DNA of 39,111 nucleotides from Flavobacteriales bacterium (GTDB lineage Bacteria > Bacteroidota > Bacteroidia > Flavobacteriales > UBA7430): the NCBI GenBank assembly GCA_029247585.1, contig JAQWKY010000033.1, forward strand, positions 1 through 39,111, read 5' to 3'. The notes beneath the pieces were generated by a model. The model ran no database searches, was not told the origin of the DNA, and saw only the letters and a list, made by a program, of their open reading frames with translations. Position numbers and translations under genes: made by a program. Below, one piece after another: positions 6,890 to 16,137 of the stretch. Position 1 is the stretch's first letter, and every line of letters begins with the position of its first letter.

Positions 6890-8137
6890 TTACACGAACA
6901 TCGTGATTGGATTTTCTATGTACGATTTTAAACTTTGTAGGAAAGAAGCTCCAGAAGCACCGTCAACGACACGATGGTCACATGACAAGGTCAACTTCAT
7001 GACGTTACCCGGAACAATTTGCCCTTCTTTAACGACAGGAACTTGCTGAATACCACCCACAGCAAGAATACAGGCGTCAGGTGTGTTGATAATCGCAGTA
7101 AATTCATCGATACCAAACATTCCTAAATTCGAAATGGTAAAGGTACTTCCTTCCCAATCTGCGGGTTGCAATTTCTTATCCTTAGCCGCTTGAGCGAATC
7201 CTTTTACCTCGGTAGATATTTCCGCTAGTGTTTTGGTATCTGTATATCGAACAACAGGAACCAACAATCCGTCTTCTACTGCTACGGCAACACCAACATT
7301 CACATGTTCATTTGCACGAATGGCATCACCTCTCCAAGAAGAGTTGATTACAGTATGTTCTCTGAGAGACATCGCTGTTGCTTTTACGATAATGTCGTTG
7401 AATGATATTTTCTGACCACCCATAGCATTAATCGCTTTTCGAGAGGTAATGGCATTATCCATATTTACCGAAATCGAGAGGTAAAAATGCGGTGCGGTAA
7501 ATTTAGATTCTGACAATCTACGTGCAATGGTTTTTCGCATTTGCGAAACAGGCTGTTCGGTAAATCGCTCTTCAGTCAATCCGGTACGAACCACACCACC
7601 TTGGTAATTATCTACGTCGCGCTTAATTACTCGACCGCCTTCTCCAGAACCTGGAATTAAGGCAAGGTTAAGACCTTTTTCCTCAGCCAAACGCTTTGCC
7701 AAAGGTGAGGCTTTCACCTTTCCATTTGACAAACCTGTTGCAACAACAGGTGCTGGTGCTGGAGCTGCAACTGGCGCAGGAGCTGGAGCAGCTTTAGGCG
7801 CTTCAACAACAGCCTCTTTCACAGGAGCTTCAACAACTTCTTCTTTAACTTCTTCCGCTGGGCTCGATTCCGCTTCAATGACCGCAGTAACGTCCTCTCC
7901 CTCTTCTCCTAGAACAGCTAAAATACAATCTACAGGAGCTGTAGACGCCTCTTCAACTCCAATGTGCAACAACACACCTTCTTGAAAAGACTCAAACTCC
8001 ATGGTAGCCTTATCTGTTTCTATTTCTGCAAGCAAATCGCCTTCAGCAATGGTATCTCCAACTTTTTTGTGCCACTTCGCAACTGTACCTTCAGTCATGG
8101 TATCACTCAAACGGGGCATGCGTACAATTTCAGCCAT
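6890..8137 (-). CDS. pdhC: Pyruvate dehydrogenase E2, dihydrolipoamide acetyltransferase
   Basis: 415 residues. One N-terminal lipoyl domain carries the lipoylation Lys in ETDKATME (near residue 43). An Ala/Pro/Glu-rich linker (about 90-130) follows, then a peripheral-subunit-binding domain (KASPLAKRLAEEKGLNL ... GGRVIKRDV) and a C-terminal acyltransferase domain with the active-site CDHRVVDGASGA. It transfers the acetyl group from lipoyl to CoA and forms the complex core. Only one lipoyl domain is present, whereas many flavobacterial E2 proteins carry two. It starts 3 bp after the stop of pdhA, so the two form an operon; E1 beta and E3 are not in the window. Confidence 0.95.
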   Translation of the reverse strand: MAEIVRMPRLSDTMTEGTVAKWHKKVGDTIAEGDLLAEIETDKATMEFESFQEGVLLHIGVEEASTAPVDCILAVLGEEGEDVTAVIEAESSPAEEVKEEVVEAPVKEAVVEAPKAAPAPAPVAAPAPAPVVATGLSNGKVKASPLAKRLAEEKGLNLALIPGSGEGGRVIKRDVDNYQGGVVRTGLTEERFTEQPVSQMRKTIARRLSESKFTAPHFYLSISVNMDNAITSRKAINAMGGQKISFNDIIVKATAMSLREHTVINSSWRGDAIRANEHVNVGVAVAVEDGLLVPVVRYTDTKTLAEISTEVKGFAQAAKDKKLQPADWEGSTFTISNLGMFGIDEFTAIINTPDACILAVGGIQQVPVVKEGQIVPGNVMKLTLSCDHRVVDGASGASFLQSLKSYIENPITMFV

Positions 8138-8140
8138 AGT

Positions 8141-9136
8141 TTATTCTTTTATAAAAGGGTAATCCTCTACGTAAACATTTCGATATAAAGCATCATTCGA
8201 TGGGAATGGTGACTCTTCAGCAAAGTCAACAGCTTCTTTCACAATTCCTTTAATTTTATCTTGTATCGCTTGAAGCTCGTCATCGCTTGCCCATTTCTTT
8301 TTCTTGATGTGCTCAAGAACTTTGTTCATTGGGTCTATTTTTTGGTATTCAGCAATCTCATCTTTGGTACGATACTTCTGTGCGTCGGACATAGAGTGTC
8401 CTTTGTATCGGTAGGTCTTCATTTCTAAGAACGTTGGCCCCTCTCCTTTTCGAGCACGAACCACAGCTTCATTTACCGCTTCTGCTACTGCAACAGGATC
8501 CATACCATCAACAGGTGCCGAAGGCATCTCATAAGCCAAGCCTAATTTCCAAATTTCAGAATGGTTCGCACTACGCTCAACAGAGGTTCCCATGGCATAA
8601 CCGTTATTTTCACAAATAAAAATAACAGGTATTTTCCACATCATCGCCATATTAAAGGTTTCGTGAATCGCTCCTTGTCTTACCGCTCCATCTCCCATAT
8701 AACAAAGAGTAACAGCATCACTACCGTTGTATTGATCTGCAAAAGCAATACCTGCACCAAGAGGAACCTGAGCTCCAACAATACCATGACCTCCGAAAAA
8801 GTTAAATTCTTTCGAGAACATGTGCATGGAACCACCCTTACCTCCGGAAACACCTGTAGACTTTCCAAAAAGCTCTGCCATGATGTTGTTTGGGCTCACT
8901 CCCATAGCTATGGGTTGAACGTGATCACGGTAAGCGGTAATCATTTTATCTTTTTTGGGATCAATCGCATGAATGGAACCTGCTAAAACAGCTTCTTGCC
9001 CATTGTATAAATGTAAAAATCCACGAATTTTTTGCTGTATATAAAGCGCTCCGGTTTTGTCTTCAAACCTTCTCCAAAGCAACATATTTTCATACCAATT
9101 TAAATACGTCTCTTTTGTATACTTCAATTTTGCCAT
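8141..9136 (-). CDS. pdhA: Pyruvate dehydrogenase E1 component, alpha subunit
   Basis: 331 residues from the ATG at 9136 (MAKLKYTKETYLNWYENM). The upstream in-frame ATG at 9160 would lie inside the -7 box. The TPP/Mg motif is GDGAVRQGAIHETFNMAMMW ... CENNGYAMG (around residues 160-190). YRYKGHSMSD, near the phosphorylation-loop region, is characteristic of PDH E1 alpha. It oxidatively decarboxylates pyruvate together with an E1 beta encoded elsewhere. First gene of a pdhA-pdhC operon, preceded by a good promoter. Confidence 0.95.
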   Translation of the reverse strand: MAKLKYTKETYLNWYENMLLWRRFEDKTGALYIQQKIRGFLHLYNGQEAVLAGSIHAIDPKKDKMITAYRDHVQPIAMGVSPNNIMAELFGKSTGVSGGKGGSMHMFSKEFNFFGGHGIVGAQVPLGAGIAFADQYNGSDAVTLCYMGDGAVRQGAIHETFNMAMMWKIPVIFICENNGYAMGTSVERSANHSEIWKLGLAYEMPSAPVDGMDPVAVAEAVNEAVVRARKGEGPTFLEMKTYRYKGHSMSDAQKYRTKDEIAEYQKIDPMNKVLEHIKKKKWASDDELQAIQDKIKGIVKEAVDFAEESPFPSNDALYRNVYVEDYPFIKE

Positions 9137-9157
9137 TTGTCTTAATTTTTCAAAAAG

Positions 9158-9185
9158 CAAATGTACTAATTTGTTTGTTATTCAA
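9158..9185 (-). promoter_or_regulatory. pdhA promoter
   Basis: Minus strand: TTG (9185-9183), 17-bp spacer, TACATTTG (9165-9158). The predicted start gives a leader of only about 15 nt before ATG 9136. I see nothing else in the gap up to ispF (about 9190-9371). Confidence 0.6.
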
Positions 9186-9371
9186 CCAATATTAAACAAC
9201 GCAAAACAGACAAAAGTGTGAAGTAAACAATTAATAGACTAAAATAGCATCAAAAAGTGTTTTTCAAAGCTTAAAAAAACCATGAATAATAATGTAGAAA
9301 ATTAGAGAATGTTGAATTTGGAGATCGTGGAAGAAAGAACCTTACCATAGATCATCCCCATAAAAAATGAA

Positions 9372-9851
9372 TCAATTCTTTTGAATCAATGCAACTGCAT
9401 AGGCCGAAACGCCCTCCTCTCGCCCTACAAAGCTGAGCTTTTCTGTGGTCGTCGCTTTTAAGGAAACTTGGCTGGGTGAAACTGACATCACTTCGGCCAA
9501 AACTTTTTGCATTTCTGGAATGTAAGGATTGATTTTAGGCTTTTGCAAGGCAATGGTTGCATCAACATTGCCCAACTCATAGCCTTCTTTTCGTAGAATA
9601 GCCATAACCTCTTTCAAAAGAATTTTACTGTCAACGCCTTTATATTGTTGATCTGTATCGGGGAAATGGAATCCAATATCTCTAAGATTTGCCGCCCCCA
9701 AGAGTGCGTCGCAGATGGTATGAATCAGTACATCGGCATCTGAATGACCTACAGCACCTTTTTCATGAGGCACCAAAATACCTCCCAACCAAAAATCCTC
9801 GCCTTCTTTTAACTGATGAACATCAAATCCAAAACCAACTCTAACCTTCAT
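9372..9851 (-). CDS. ispF: 2-C-methyl-D-erythritol 2,4-cyclodiphosphate synthase
   Basis: A 159-residue IspF of normal length. It has the metal-binding FDVHQL (Asp/His near residues 9-11), HSDADVLIHTICDALLGA (around 35-52), DIGFHFPDTD and the C-terminal KATTTEKLSFVGREEG. It forms the cyclic diphosphate in the MEP pathway to isoprenoids, acting as a cytosolic trimer. It begins 3 bp after the porV stop and is therefore the third gene of a porU-porV-ispF unit. Confidence 0.97.
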   Translation of the reverse strand: MKVRVGFGFDVHQLKEGEDFWLGGILVPHEKGAVGHSDADVLIHTICDALLGAANLRDIGFHFPDTDQQYKGVDSKILLKEVMAILRKEGYELGNVDATIALQKPKINPYIPEMQKVLAEVMSVSPSQVSLKATTTEKLSFVGREEGVSAYAVALIQKN

Positions 9852-9854
9852 GTT

Positions 9855-11045
9855 TTAATTTTTGTTGGTTGCGTACAAAGATTCCATATCAAACAATAAA
9901 GTAAAGCGAAGGGTATTTGCCAGTGGACTTTTGACGCCACTTGTAGCAGGCAATAAGAAGGCTGCATCTAAAGAGAAGACATTCATTTTAAGGCCCAATC
10001 CTACGGTAAAATACTTTCGACCACCCTTGGTCTCATGCTCGTAAAAATACCCACCTCTAAGTGCAAACTGCTTCATATACCAATATTCAGCACCCACAGA
10101 AAACATCAATTCGTTCAACTCCTCTTTAGATCCACCAGGCGCATCAGAAAAAGATTGAAAAATACCCTGAATAACGCCCACGTTTGGATCTTGTCCGGCC
10201 ACAATATTTTCAGGACCTGTTCCTAGTGAGTCATAAACCGGAGTTGTTGGCACCAACAATTTATTCACATCTACAGCAAAAGAAATGCTATTGAAATCAT
10301 CCAATTCCATAAACAAGCTTCCACCAACTCGTGCATTCATAGGTAAAAAATGCTCCTCACCACCATCGGTGTATGAGATTTTGTTACCCATATTAGACAG
10401 GTTTATTCCGGCTGCCCAATAAGCTTCTTTTTCATCAATTTCAAATTCATCACTTTGGTAATAAGAAGATAAATCCACCGCAAAAGAATTCCCAGGCTTT
10501 GTTGCTCCACCGTCAATATTTATACCTCCTGTTAAATTGGAATAGATATAACGCATGGCTACACCCGCAGAGAAATTCCCGGAAAGCTTCATGGCATAGG
10601 CTCCGTCAAAAGCAAATTCATTCGGACTGAATTTTTTAAGGTTCACTCCATCGCTACCCGTAAATTGGATCTCTCCCAAAGAAAAATAGCGCAAACTGGC
10701 TGCCACAGCACTTTTAGAGTTTAACTTTTTATAGCCAGACAAATAACTCAAGCTGATTTCCGGAACCAAATCTTGCAACCATGGGGTGTATGACATGGAA
10801 AGGCCTTGTTCTTTTTCAATAAAAGCGAATTTCGAGGCATTCCAATGAATGGAGTTCTGATCCGGCGAAGTAGCTACACCTACATCCCCCATAGCACCAG
10901 CTCTAGAGTCTGGAGCGATAGATAAAAAAGGAACAGAGGTTGAAATGGTATTCAGATTGTTTAAATAATCATTAGTTAAGTCCTGAGCAGAAAGGCTCGT
11001 ATTTACAAAAGCAAGCGCTAAAGCTGCAAAAACTGTTTTTTTCAT
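9855..11045 (-). CDS. porV: Type IX secretion outer-membrane shuttle protein PorV (LptO)
   Basis: 396 residues. It has a Sec signal peptide (MKKTVFAALALAFVNTSLSAQ) and then the PorV/PorQ-family start FLSIAPDSRAGAMGDVGVATSPD, with repeated aromatic-ending strands of an outer-membrane beta barrel, ending LLFDMESLYATNKN. In type IX secretion, PorV carries cargo from the translocon to the PorU sortase complex on the cell surface. It lies 50 bp downstream of porU, the family's usual partner. Confidence 0.94.
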   Translation of the reverse strand: MKKTVFAALALAFVNTSLSAQDLTNDYLNNLNTISTSVPFLSIAPDSRAGAMGDVGVATSPDQNSIHWNASKFAFIEKEQGLSMSYTPWLQDLVPEISLSYLSGYKKLNSKSAVAASLRYFSLGEIQFTGSDGVNLKKFSPNEFAFDGAYAMKLSGNFSAGVAMRYIYSNLTGGINIDGGATKPGNSFAVDLSSYYQSDEFEIDEKEAYWAAGINLSNMGNKISYTDGGEEHFLPMNARVGGSLFMELDDFNSISFAVDVNKLLVPTTPVYDSLGTGPENIVAGQDPNVGVIQGIFQSFSDAPGGSKEELNELMFSVGAEYWYMKQFALRGGYFYEHETKGGRKYFTVGLGLKMNVFSLDAAFLLPATSGVKSPLANTLRFTLLFDMESLYATNKN

Positions 11046-11095
11046 GTAATGGGGTTTAATCTTGAGACAAATTTATAAATTTTATAACGCGAAAC

Positions 11096-14000
11096 TTACT
11101 TGATTAGTATCATTTGATTGCTAATTACCGCTTCATCGACAGAATTCTCAGAGGTAACAATAACTCTGCATAAGTAAATACCACTATTGACAGGGCCTCC
11201 CGCACTTGAAACGCCATCCCAGGTAAGCTCAGAATTCGCATACGAAGAATTTGAAATACGAAGGTCCTCATGTTTTACCATCTTTCCGTTTATATCGTGA
11301 ATCTCCATGCGAACTTTCAACGTCTCGTTGGGACGATTGTGTTCAAAATGAATTCGAGTATAGTCGCTGAATGGGTTTGGGTAATTCATCAAGTTTTCAA
11401 GGATCAAATCAGTATGCTCCACAACGATAAACTCTGTATACGCTTCTGTAGAATTGTTGTGAACATCCCATACTTTAAGTTTCAATCGATGTAAACCTTC
11501 ATCCAAATCAGTGAATGGATATTTCACACTTCCACTTTGATAGGAATCCAAATCGGATTCGTAATAATTATTCAGCACAATCGAAGACTCACCATCTTCA
11601 TCCAGTGTAGCCACCAAATCGTGACCAATTCCATTACCCGTGGTGTTAATACCCGACACATCTGTCATCAATGCATATAAACTAGGAGACGGATCTGTAA
11701 TCCCTCCATAACGAAAATCAGAACTATTCAGATACAATTCAACGGACGGGCCCTCGTCATCGAGTACGACACTTTCTTCAAAACCACCTATAGGGATATC
11801 TACAAAAGCCCCAATAGCATCGGACTTATCACTACTTGCATACAGAGAAAATTTACCCTTTCCCTGCGAAAATGAAATGTCTTGAGGAACGACAAATTCA
11901 AATTCAAACTGTCCGTTTTCTACAGAAACCTTCCCTGAATACAAGATGTTTTGTTGAAGCTCAAAATAAAAACGATCTAAGTCTTCATGATCATTTCTTA
12001 AGGTCTGTAGAGTTTGAGGCTTATCGTATATTTTAGGTGTTAAAATTCCGTTAAAAGAATCTACAAGGAATCCTTCCGAACTTTGAATTTCACCCTTTAC
12101 CTTAACAAGAGTTAGTGCATGAAGGGTATCTATTTGAGTATTCGTAAGTCCATTTAAAACTTCATTTACAACGACCTTATATTGAGGAATCGGCAATCTC
12201 AAGGCAGGATCACCCAAAAGGGTGAATTTCATTTTATTGGTCGCTGAAATACCGTTTGTATTGAGGTCGTTTTTCAGCCCTTTCATCACTTGACCAAAGG
12301 TTAAAACTTCTCCCGAGCGCTCTGGAATGGCATATTTATAAAAAGCCTCTGATAAATTTTTTGCATCCGATTCCGTGATGGTTCTGGTTGTCGTAAACAA
12401 TGCAATACCTGCCCCTTCCGGATTCAACAAAACCTTTTCTCCAGCTGAGACTCGTTTTGCATCATCGTATCTGGCAAACTCACATGTAGCCGTCACGAAA
12501 ACAGGTAAATTGTATTTGTTCTCCCAAGCATTGATATCGTACATTTGTAAAACACGCTCTCCTGCCCAGCCTACTTCACCACCGTGTCCGTAGTAATGAA
12601 CAATCAAAGAACCCTTACTTACATTATCTACGATAGCCTGACGGGCATCGGGATAACGTTCACCACTGGATGAAGACACTTGTTGATAGGCATCCAAATA
12701 GATTTTATTGATGTTGTAATTATGGTAACTGGTGTCGATATGTTCGGCAATTTTATCCATATTCTCCTGCAAACGATGCTCCCAAGTTTCATCTATATCG
12801 TCAGCAACAAAACAAATGTTAGCACGCCAGTCGCCAAAAGAATTTTCGGAATAATACGCTTCAATCTTATCAACTACCGCTGCTGCTTCACTTTGCGTCT
12901 GAACCACCAAACGACCAATACCGATATCCATCCCATCAGTACGCATGGTTGACTGCTCCCCCTCATTTTCATCCAGATAAGTCAAAAAATCATCCGTGCA
13001 ATACGATGGCCCCAACTTAAAAGAGTACTCAGATTGAAAGGTGGGGACAAAATTCTGATCGGAATATTCATTTTTGGAGACACCTATCCCCTTATAATCA
13101 AAACTCGCATCTCCAAACAACAGGACATTTTCAGGCATCCGATCAGCTTCCGATTTATCATACATCATCCGAATGTAGGAACGCAGCGCAAGCAAATCTT
13201 GTTTTCCCGAGCTGAACTCATTGTAAATTTCATCGGTTGTAGCAATCTGCACCTTTATCCCATCCTCTTTAATATGCAGTTGAGCCAATCGTTGTGCAGA
13301 CTGAAGAAATTCAGGAGCCGTTATGATCAATAAGTCTGCAGACTCCTGACCGTGTAAGTTCTGATTGGCTACCTTATGATCAAAACCCGGAGTTTTGTAG
13401 GAACTTGGATTTAAATCGTGAATGATAAAGGATTTTAATTCCTCTGTTGAACTCAAGAAGCTGTCATCATCAGAGACAGACAACTGGTTTACATTAACTG
13501 GATCTGTGACGTCCCACACCACAATAGTACGTCCTGCTGCAAGCACAGTGAACTTGGTTACGTTTCCATCGTCTACTGTAGACGGCTCACTAAAAAGCAA
13601 TTGCCCACCACCATATCTCAGTTCACATTTGGCTTGTATTTCTATATAGTCTAAGTAGGCAAATGCTGAGGAATTCCCATTTTTAGTATACGTCACTTCT
13701 AGATCTAAAGGGCTTATACTGCTAAAAAAATCAGCGTTTGCCTCTCCATCATCAACATAAGTAGATGCACTTACCTGAGTTCCAATCGGCACCTTTAACA
13801 CTTCAAGCCCCCTATGCTTTACACTCAGGCTTGTAGGACTTGATGATCGTCCAACAGCTCGTGCGTTGATTCGCAAAGGCTCGTTTTTTATGCGGTTTTG
13901 AAAATTAAAATCTATCGAATAGCGTTCGTCAAAGGCAAAATATTCTCCAAACCACTGCCTTCCGGTGTTCTTCAGATTCTTTCTTTCGACTTCGTGATAC

Positions 14001-14908
14001 TTTCGATCGGTGTAAAAATCAACTTCAAAATTTTCAACTTCAGGAGTTTCATAAAGAGTAACTCGCTTTCCATTTTGACTACCTATCCGTAAATAATAAT
14101 AATTGTAGTTGTCGTAAATATTGAGCTTGTGTTTAAAATTATTCCCCTCATCCAAACTCCATCGATGGGGAGACTCCCCATAAAAAACAAGCCAATCATT
14201 GACATCAAAACTACCGTCTTCTTGTCCTTTCACATGAATGGCATTCTCGATAAGATCGGTATGTCGGAAAGCGCCATTATTTTCGGGCAACATAGCACCT
14301 CCATTCCCATAAATTTGAATTTTTTGCGGATCTAGATTCGAAACATTCAAACCCATACTGATTAAAAAATCATAATCTATTTTATACAATCCATCTTCAG
14401 CCACTTTAATTTTGTACCAATCTCCTTCCGAAAGAACAGAGTTTACAGCAGCTTTTCTATACATCACATCAAGGTCTTTGTAGGTAAGATCTAAGGCATA
14501 GTTAAACCGTGTAACTTTTCCGGCAAGATCTAAAGGGATGTATGACAATATTAAATACGGAATTTTACGCTCGTATGAGATTCTCCAGGTCAAGGAATTC
14601 TGTGGATAGGATTGTTTGACTAACTCTTTCTCTGCATCAGTCAAAGAAACTCGCTCCATAACCTCCAAATCAACATGAACTTGATCTGTATTTTCAGGCA
14701 ATCTAATTTTCTTTAAATATAAAGGGAAATTATGCTCCTGAAAGGTGTAATACGCTCCCTTAAAATTCAAGACATTTTCAACCTCTTCGAGTACAATCAT
14801 ACTTTTCGGAGATTCCCATTGCAGGGATACACCCCCTGAAGATTGTGCAAAAGAAGTTGCTTGAGCTAAAAAAAATAGCAGAAATATTTTAAACTTAAGA
14901 ATATTCAA
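11096..14908 (-). CDS. porU: Type IX secretion sortase PorU (C25-type cysteine peptidase)
   Basis: 1270 residues. The signal peptide is MNILKFKIFLLFFLAQATSFAQ. A large beta-rich N-terminal region is followed by a gingipain-like C25 catalytic domain with His in VHYYGHGGEVGW and Cys in FVTATCEFARYDD (around residues 770-815), and a C-terminal Ig-like/T9SS-type domain with NYPNPF and a KMV-type strand set. PorU removes the C-terminal signal from T9SS cargo and anchors it at the surface. The only in-frame start is TTG at 14908. Two ATGs at 14916 and 14919 are in another frame, separated by a T5 run, and one extra T would join them to this frame. Start therefore uncertain; identity is not. Confidence 0.95.
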   Translation of the reverse strand: MNILKFKIFLLFFLAQATSFAQSSGGVSLQWESPKSMIVLEEVENVLNFKGAYYTFQEHNFPLYLKKIRLPENTDQVHVDLEVMERVSLTDAEKELVKQSYPQNSLTWRISYERKIPYLILSYIPLDLAGKVTRFNYALDLTYKDLDVMYRKAAVNSVLSEGDWYKIKVAEDGLYKIDYDFLISMGLNVSNLDPQKIQIYGNGGAMLPENNGAFRHTDLIENAIHVKGQEDGSFDVNDWLVFYGESPHRWSLDEGNNFKHKLNIYDNYNYYYLRIGSQNGKRVTLYETPEVENFEVDFYTDRKYHEVERKNLKNTGRQWFGEYFAFDERYSIDFNFQNRIKNEPLRINARAVGRSSSPTSLSVKHRGLEVLKVPIGTQVSASTYVDDGEANADFFSSISPLDLEVTYTKNGNSSAFAYLDYIEIQAKCELRYGGGQLLFSEPSTVDDGNVTKFTVLAAGRTIVVWDVTDPVNVNQLSVSDDDSFLSSTEELKSFIIHDLNPSSYKTPGFDHKVANQNLHGQESADLLIITAPEFLQSAQRLAQLHIKEDGIKVQIATTDEIYNEFSSGKQDLLALRSYIRMMYDKSEADRMPENVLLFGDASFDYKGIGVSKNEYSDQNFVPTFQSEYSFKLGPSYCTDDFLTYLDENEGEQSTMRTDGMDIGIGRLVVQTQSEAAAVVDKIEAYYSENSFGDWRANICFVADDIDETWEHRLQENMDKIAEHIDTSYHNYNINKIYLDAYQQVSSSSGERYPDARQAIVDNVSKGSLIVHYYGHGGEVGWAGERVLQMYDINAWENKYNLPVFVTATCEFARYDDAKRVSAGEKVLLNPEGAGIALFTTTRTITESDAKNLSEAFYKYAIPERSGEVLTFGQVMKGLKNDLNTNGISATNKMKFTLLGDPALRLPIPQYKVVVNEVLNGLTNTQIDTLHALTLVKVKGEIQSSEGFLVDSFNGILTPKIYDKPQTLQTLRNDHEDLDRFYFELQQNILYSGKVSVENGQFEFEFVVPQDISFSQGKGKFSLYASSDKSDAIGAFVDIPIGGFEESVVLDDEGPSVELYLNSSDFRYGGITDPSPSLYALMTDVSGINTTGNGIGHDLVATLDEDGESSIVLNNYYESDLDSYQSGSVKYPFTDLDEGLHRLKLKVWDVHNNSTEAYTEFIVVEHTDLILENLMNYPNPFSDYTRIHFEHNRPNETLKVRMEIHDINGKMVKHEDLRISNSSYANSELTWDGVSSAGGPVNSGIYLCRVIVTSENSVDEAVISNQMILIK

Positions 14909-15093
14909 AAACGCATCATTTACTTCGAATTTTTAATACACAACGCTCAAAATAAACACATATTACATGAAAACAAGAAGCTTTTGGTACAATTATTTCA
15001 AATAGGTACTCTGTAATCTATGTCCATAGATGAATACGGTGCTCAAAATTTGAAAAATTATTGTATTATTGTGCTTTATAATCGAAAAGTAAT

Positions 15094-16086
15094 ATGTCTA
15101 AAAATAGATTTTTTACCCTTGTAGCAATATTTGCATTTGCATTTTCGCAAAATGCACACGCTCAAGACCCAGCATTTTCTCAATTTTACGGGAACCCTTT
15201 GTACTTGAATCCTGCGATGACGGGGTCTGCAAATTGTCCTCGTATTTCTTTGCACCATCGTAATCAATGGCCGAACATAAAATCCTCATTCGTTACCAAC
15301 AGCATCTCTTACGACAGACATTTGAATGAATTAAAAGGTGGTGTAGGACTTCAGATTGTAAATGACATTGAAGGTGAAGGAGCTCTTAAAAATACACAGG
15401 TAAGTTTATTGTACTCCTACCAACTTCAAATATCCAGAAAATTTAATATTGTAACCGGTATACAAGCCAGTTACCAACAAAGAGCCTTAGATAAATCCAA
15501 ATTGCAATTTGGCGACCAGATTGACCCAAGCTACGGGTTTGTTCTTCCAACCAAAGAAAATGTTAGCGAATTTGCCGATAATGTAGGTTATGCAGATATA
15601 GCTCTAGGCGTTATGGCTTACTCCAAAAAATACTTCGCGGGTATTGCCATTCACCACCTAACAGAACCTGAAGATGCTTTTATTGCAACAAGCAATTTGC
15701 CGAGAAGATTTACCTTACATGCAGGAACCAACTTTTCAGTTGGGAAATCAAGAAATTTAGGACTTACAACAGATGAGCCCTACGTGACTCCAAACATCCT
15801 TTATATGTCTCAAAATGGAGCACGCCAGCTAAACATTGGGATGTCTCTTACAAATCAAAGTCTATCAGGAGGTTTGTATTTCCGAAACAACTTTTCCAAT
15901 TCAGACGCACTTTTACTTGTGTTAGGGTACACCGCCGGAGGAATACGAGTTGGATACAGTTATGACTACACCATCTCTGAGCTTATGGGCTCTTCAGGAG
16001 GTGCACATGAAGTCTCTCTAACAATACAGTTAGATTGCCAAGACAAAAGAAAAAAACTAAAAGCAATAAAATGCCCTAAATTTTAG
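15094..16086 (+). CDS. PorP/SprF family type IX secretion membrane protein
   Basis: 330 residues. The signal peptide (MSKNRFFTLVAIFAFAFSQNAHAQ) is followed at once by the family signature DPAFSQFYGNPLYLNPAMTGS. The rest is a beta-barrel with repeated G-x-aromatic strand ends (GGVGLQIVNDIEG, GVMAYSKKYFAGIAIHHL) and a C-terminal LTIQLDC. PorP/SprF proteins are outer-membrane components linked to T9SS export and gliding adhesins. It diverges from porU across a 185-bp gap and lies 51 bp before gldJ, so porP and gldJ may be co-transcribed. Which PorP paralogue it is cannot be told. Confidence 0.92.
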   Translation: MSKNRFFTLVAIFAFAFSQNAHAQDPAFSQFYGNPLYLNPAMTGSANCPRISLHHRNQWPNIKSSFVTNSISYDRHLNELKGGVGLQIVNDIEGEGALKNTQVSLLYSYQLQISRKFNIVTGIQASYQQRALDKSKLQFGDQIDPSYGFVLPTKENVSEFADNVGYADIALGVMAYSKKYFAGIAIHHLTEPEDAFIATSNLPRRFTLHAGTNFSVGKSRNLGLTTDEPYVTPNILYMSQNGARQLNIGMSLTNQSLSGGLYFRNNFSNSDALLLVLGYTAGGIRVGYSYDYTISELMGSSGGAHEVSLTIQLDCQDKRKKLKAIKCPKF

Positions 16087-16137
16087 GTATTTTAGTCCCG
16101 CTAATCAAATAAGCACAACAAACAAGATAAGCATACC

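Noticed and set aside
8561-8986. Rightward 141-residue open frame inside pdhA
   Set aside because: Opposite-strand shadow of the strongly conserved pdhA codons; composition unlike a real protein.
12375-13333. Several rightward frames of 70-100 residues inside porU
   Set aside because: All are antisense to the C25 catalytic region of porU, without start signals or recognisable motifs.
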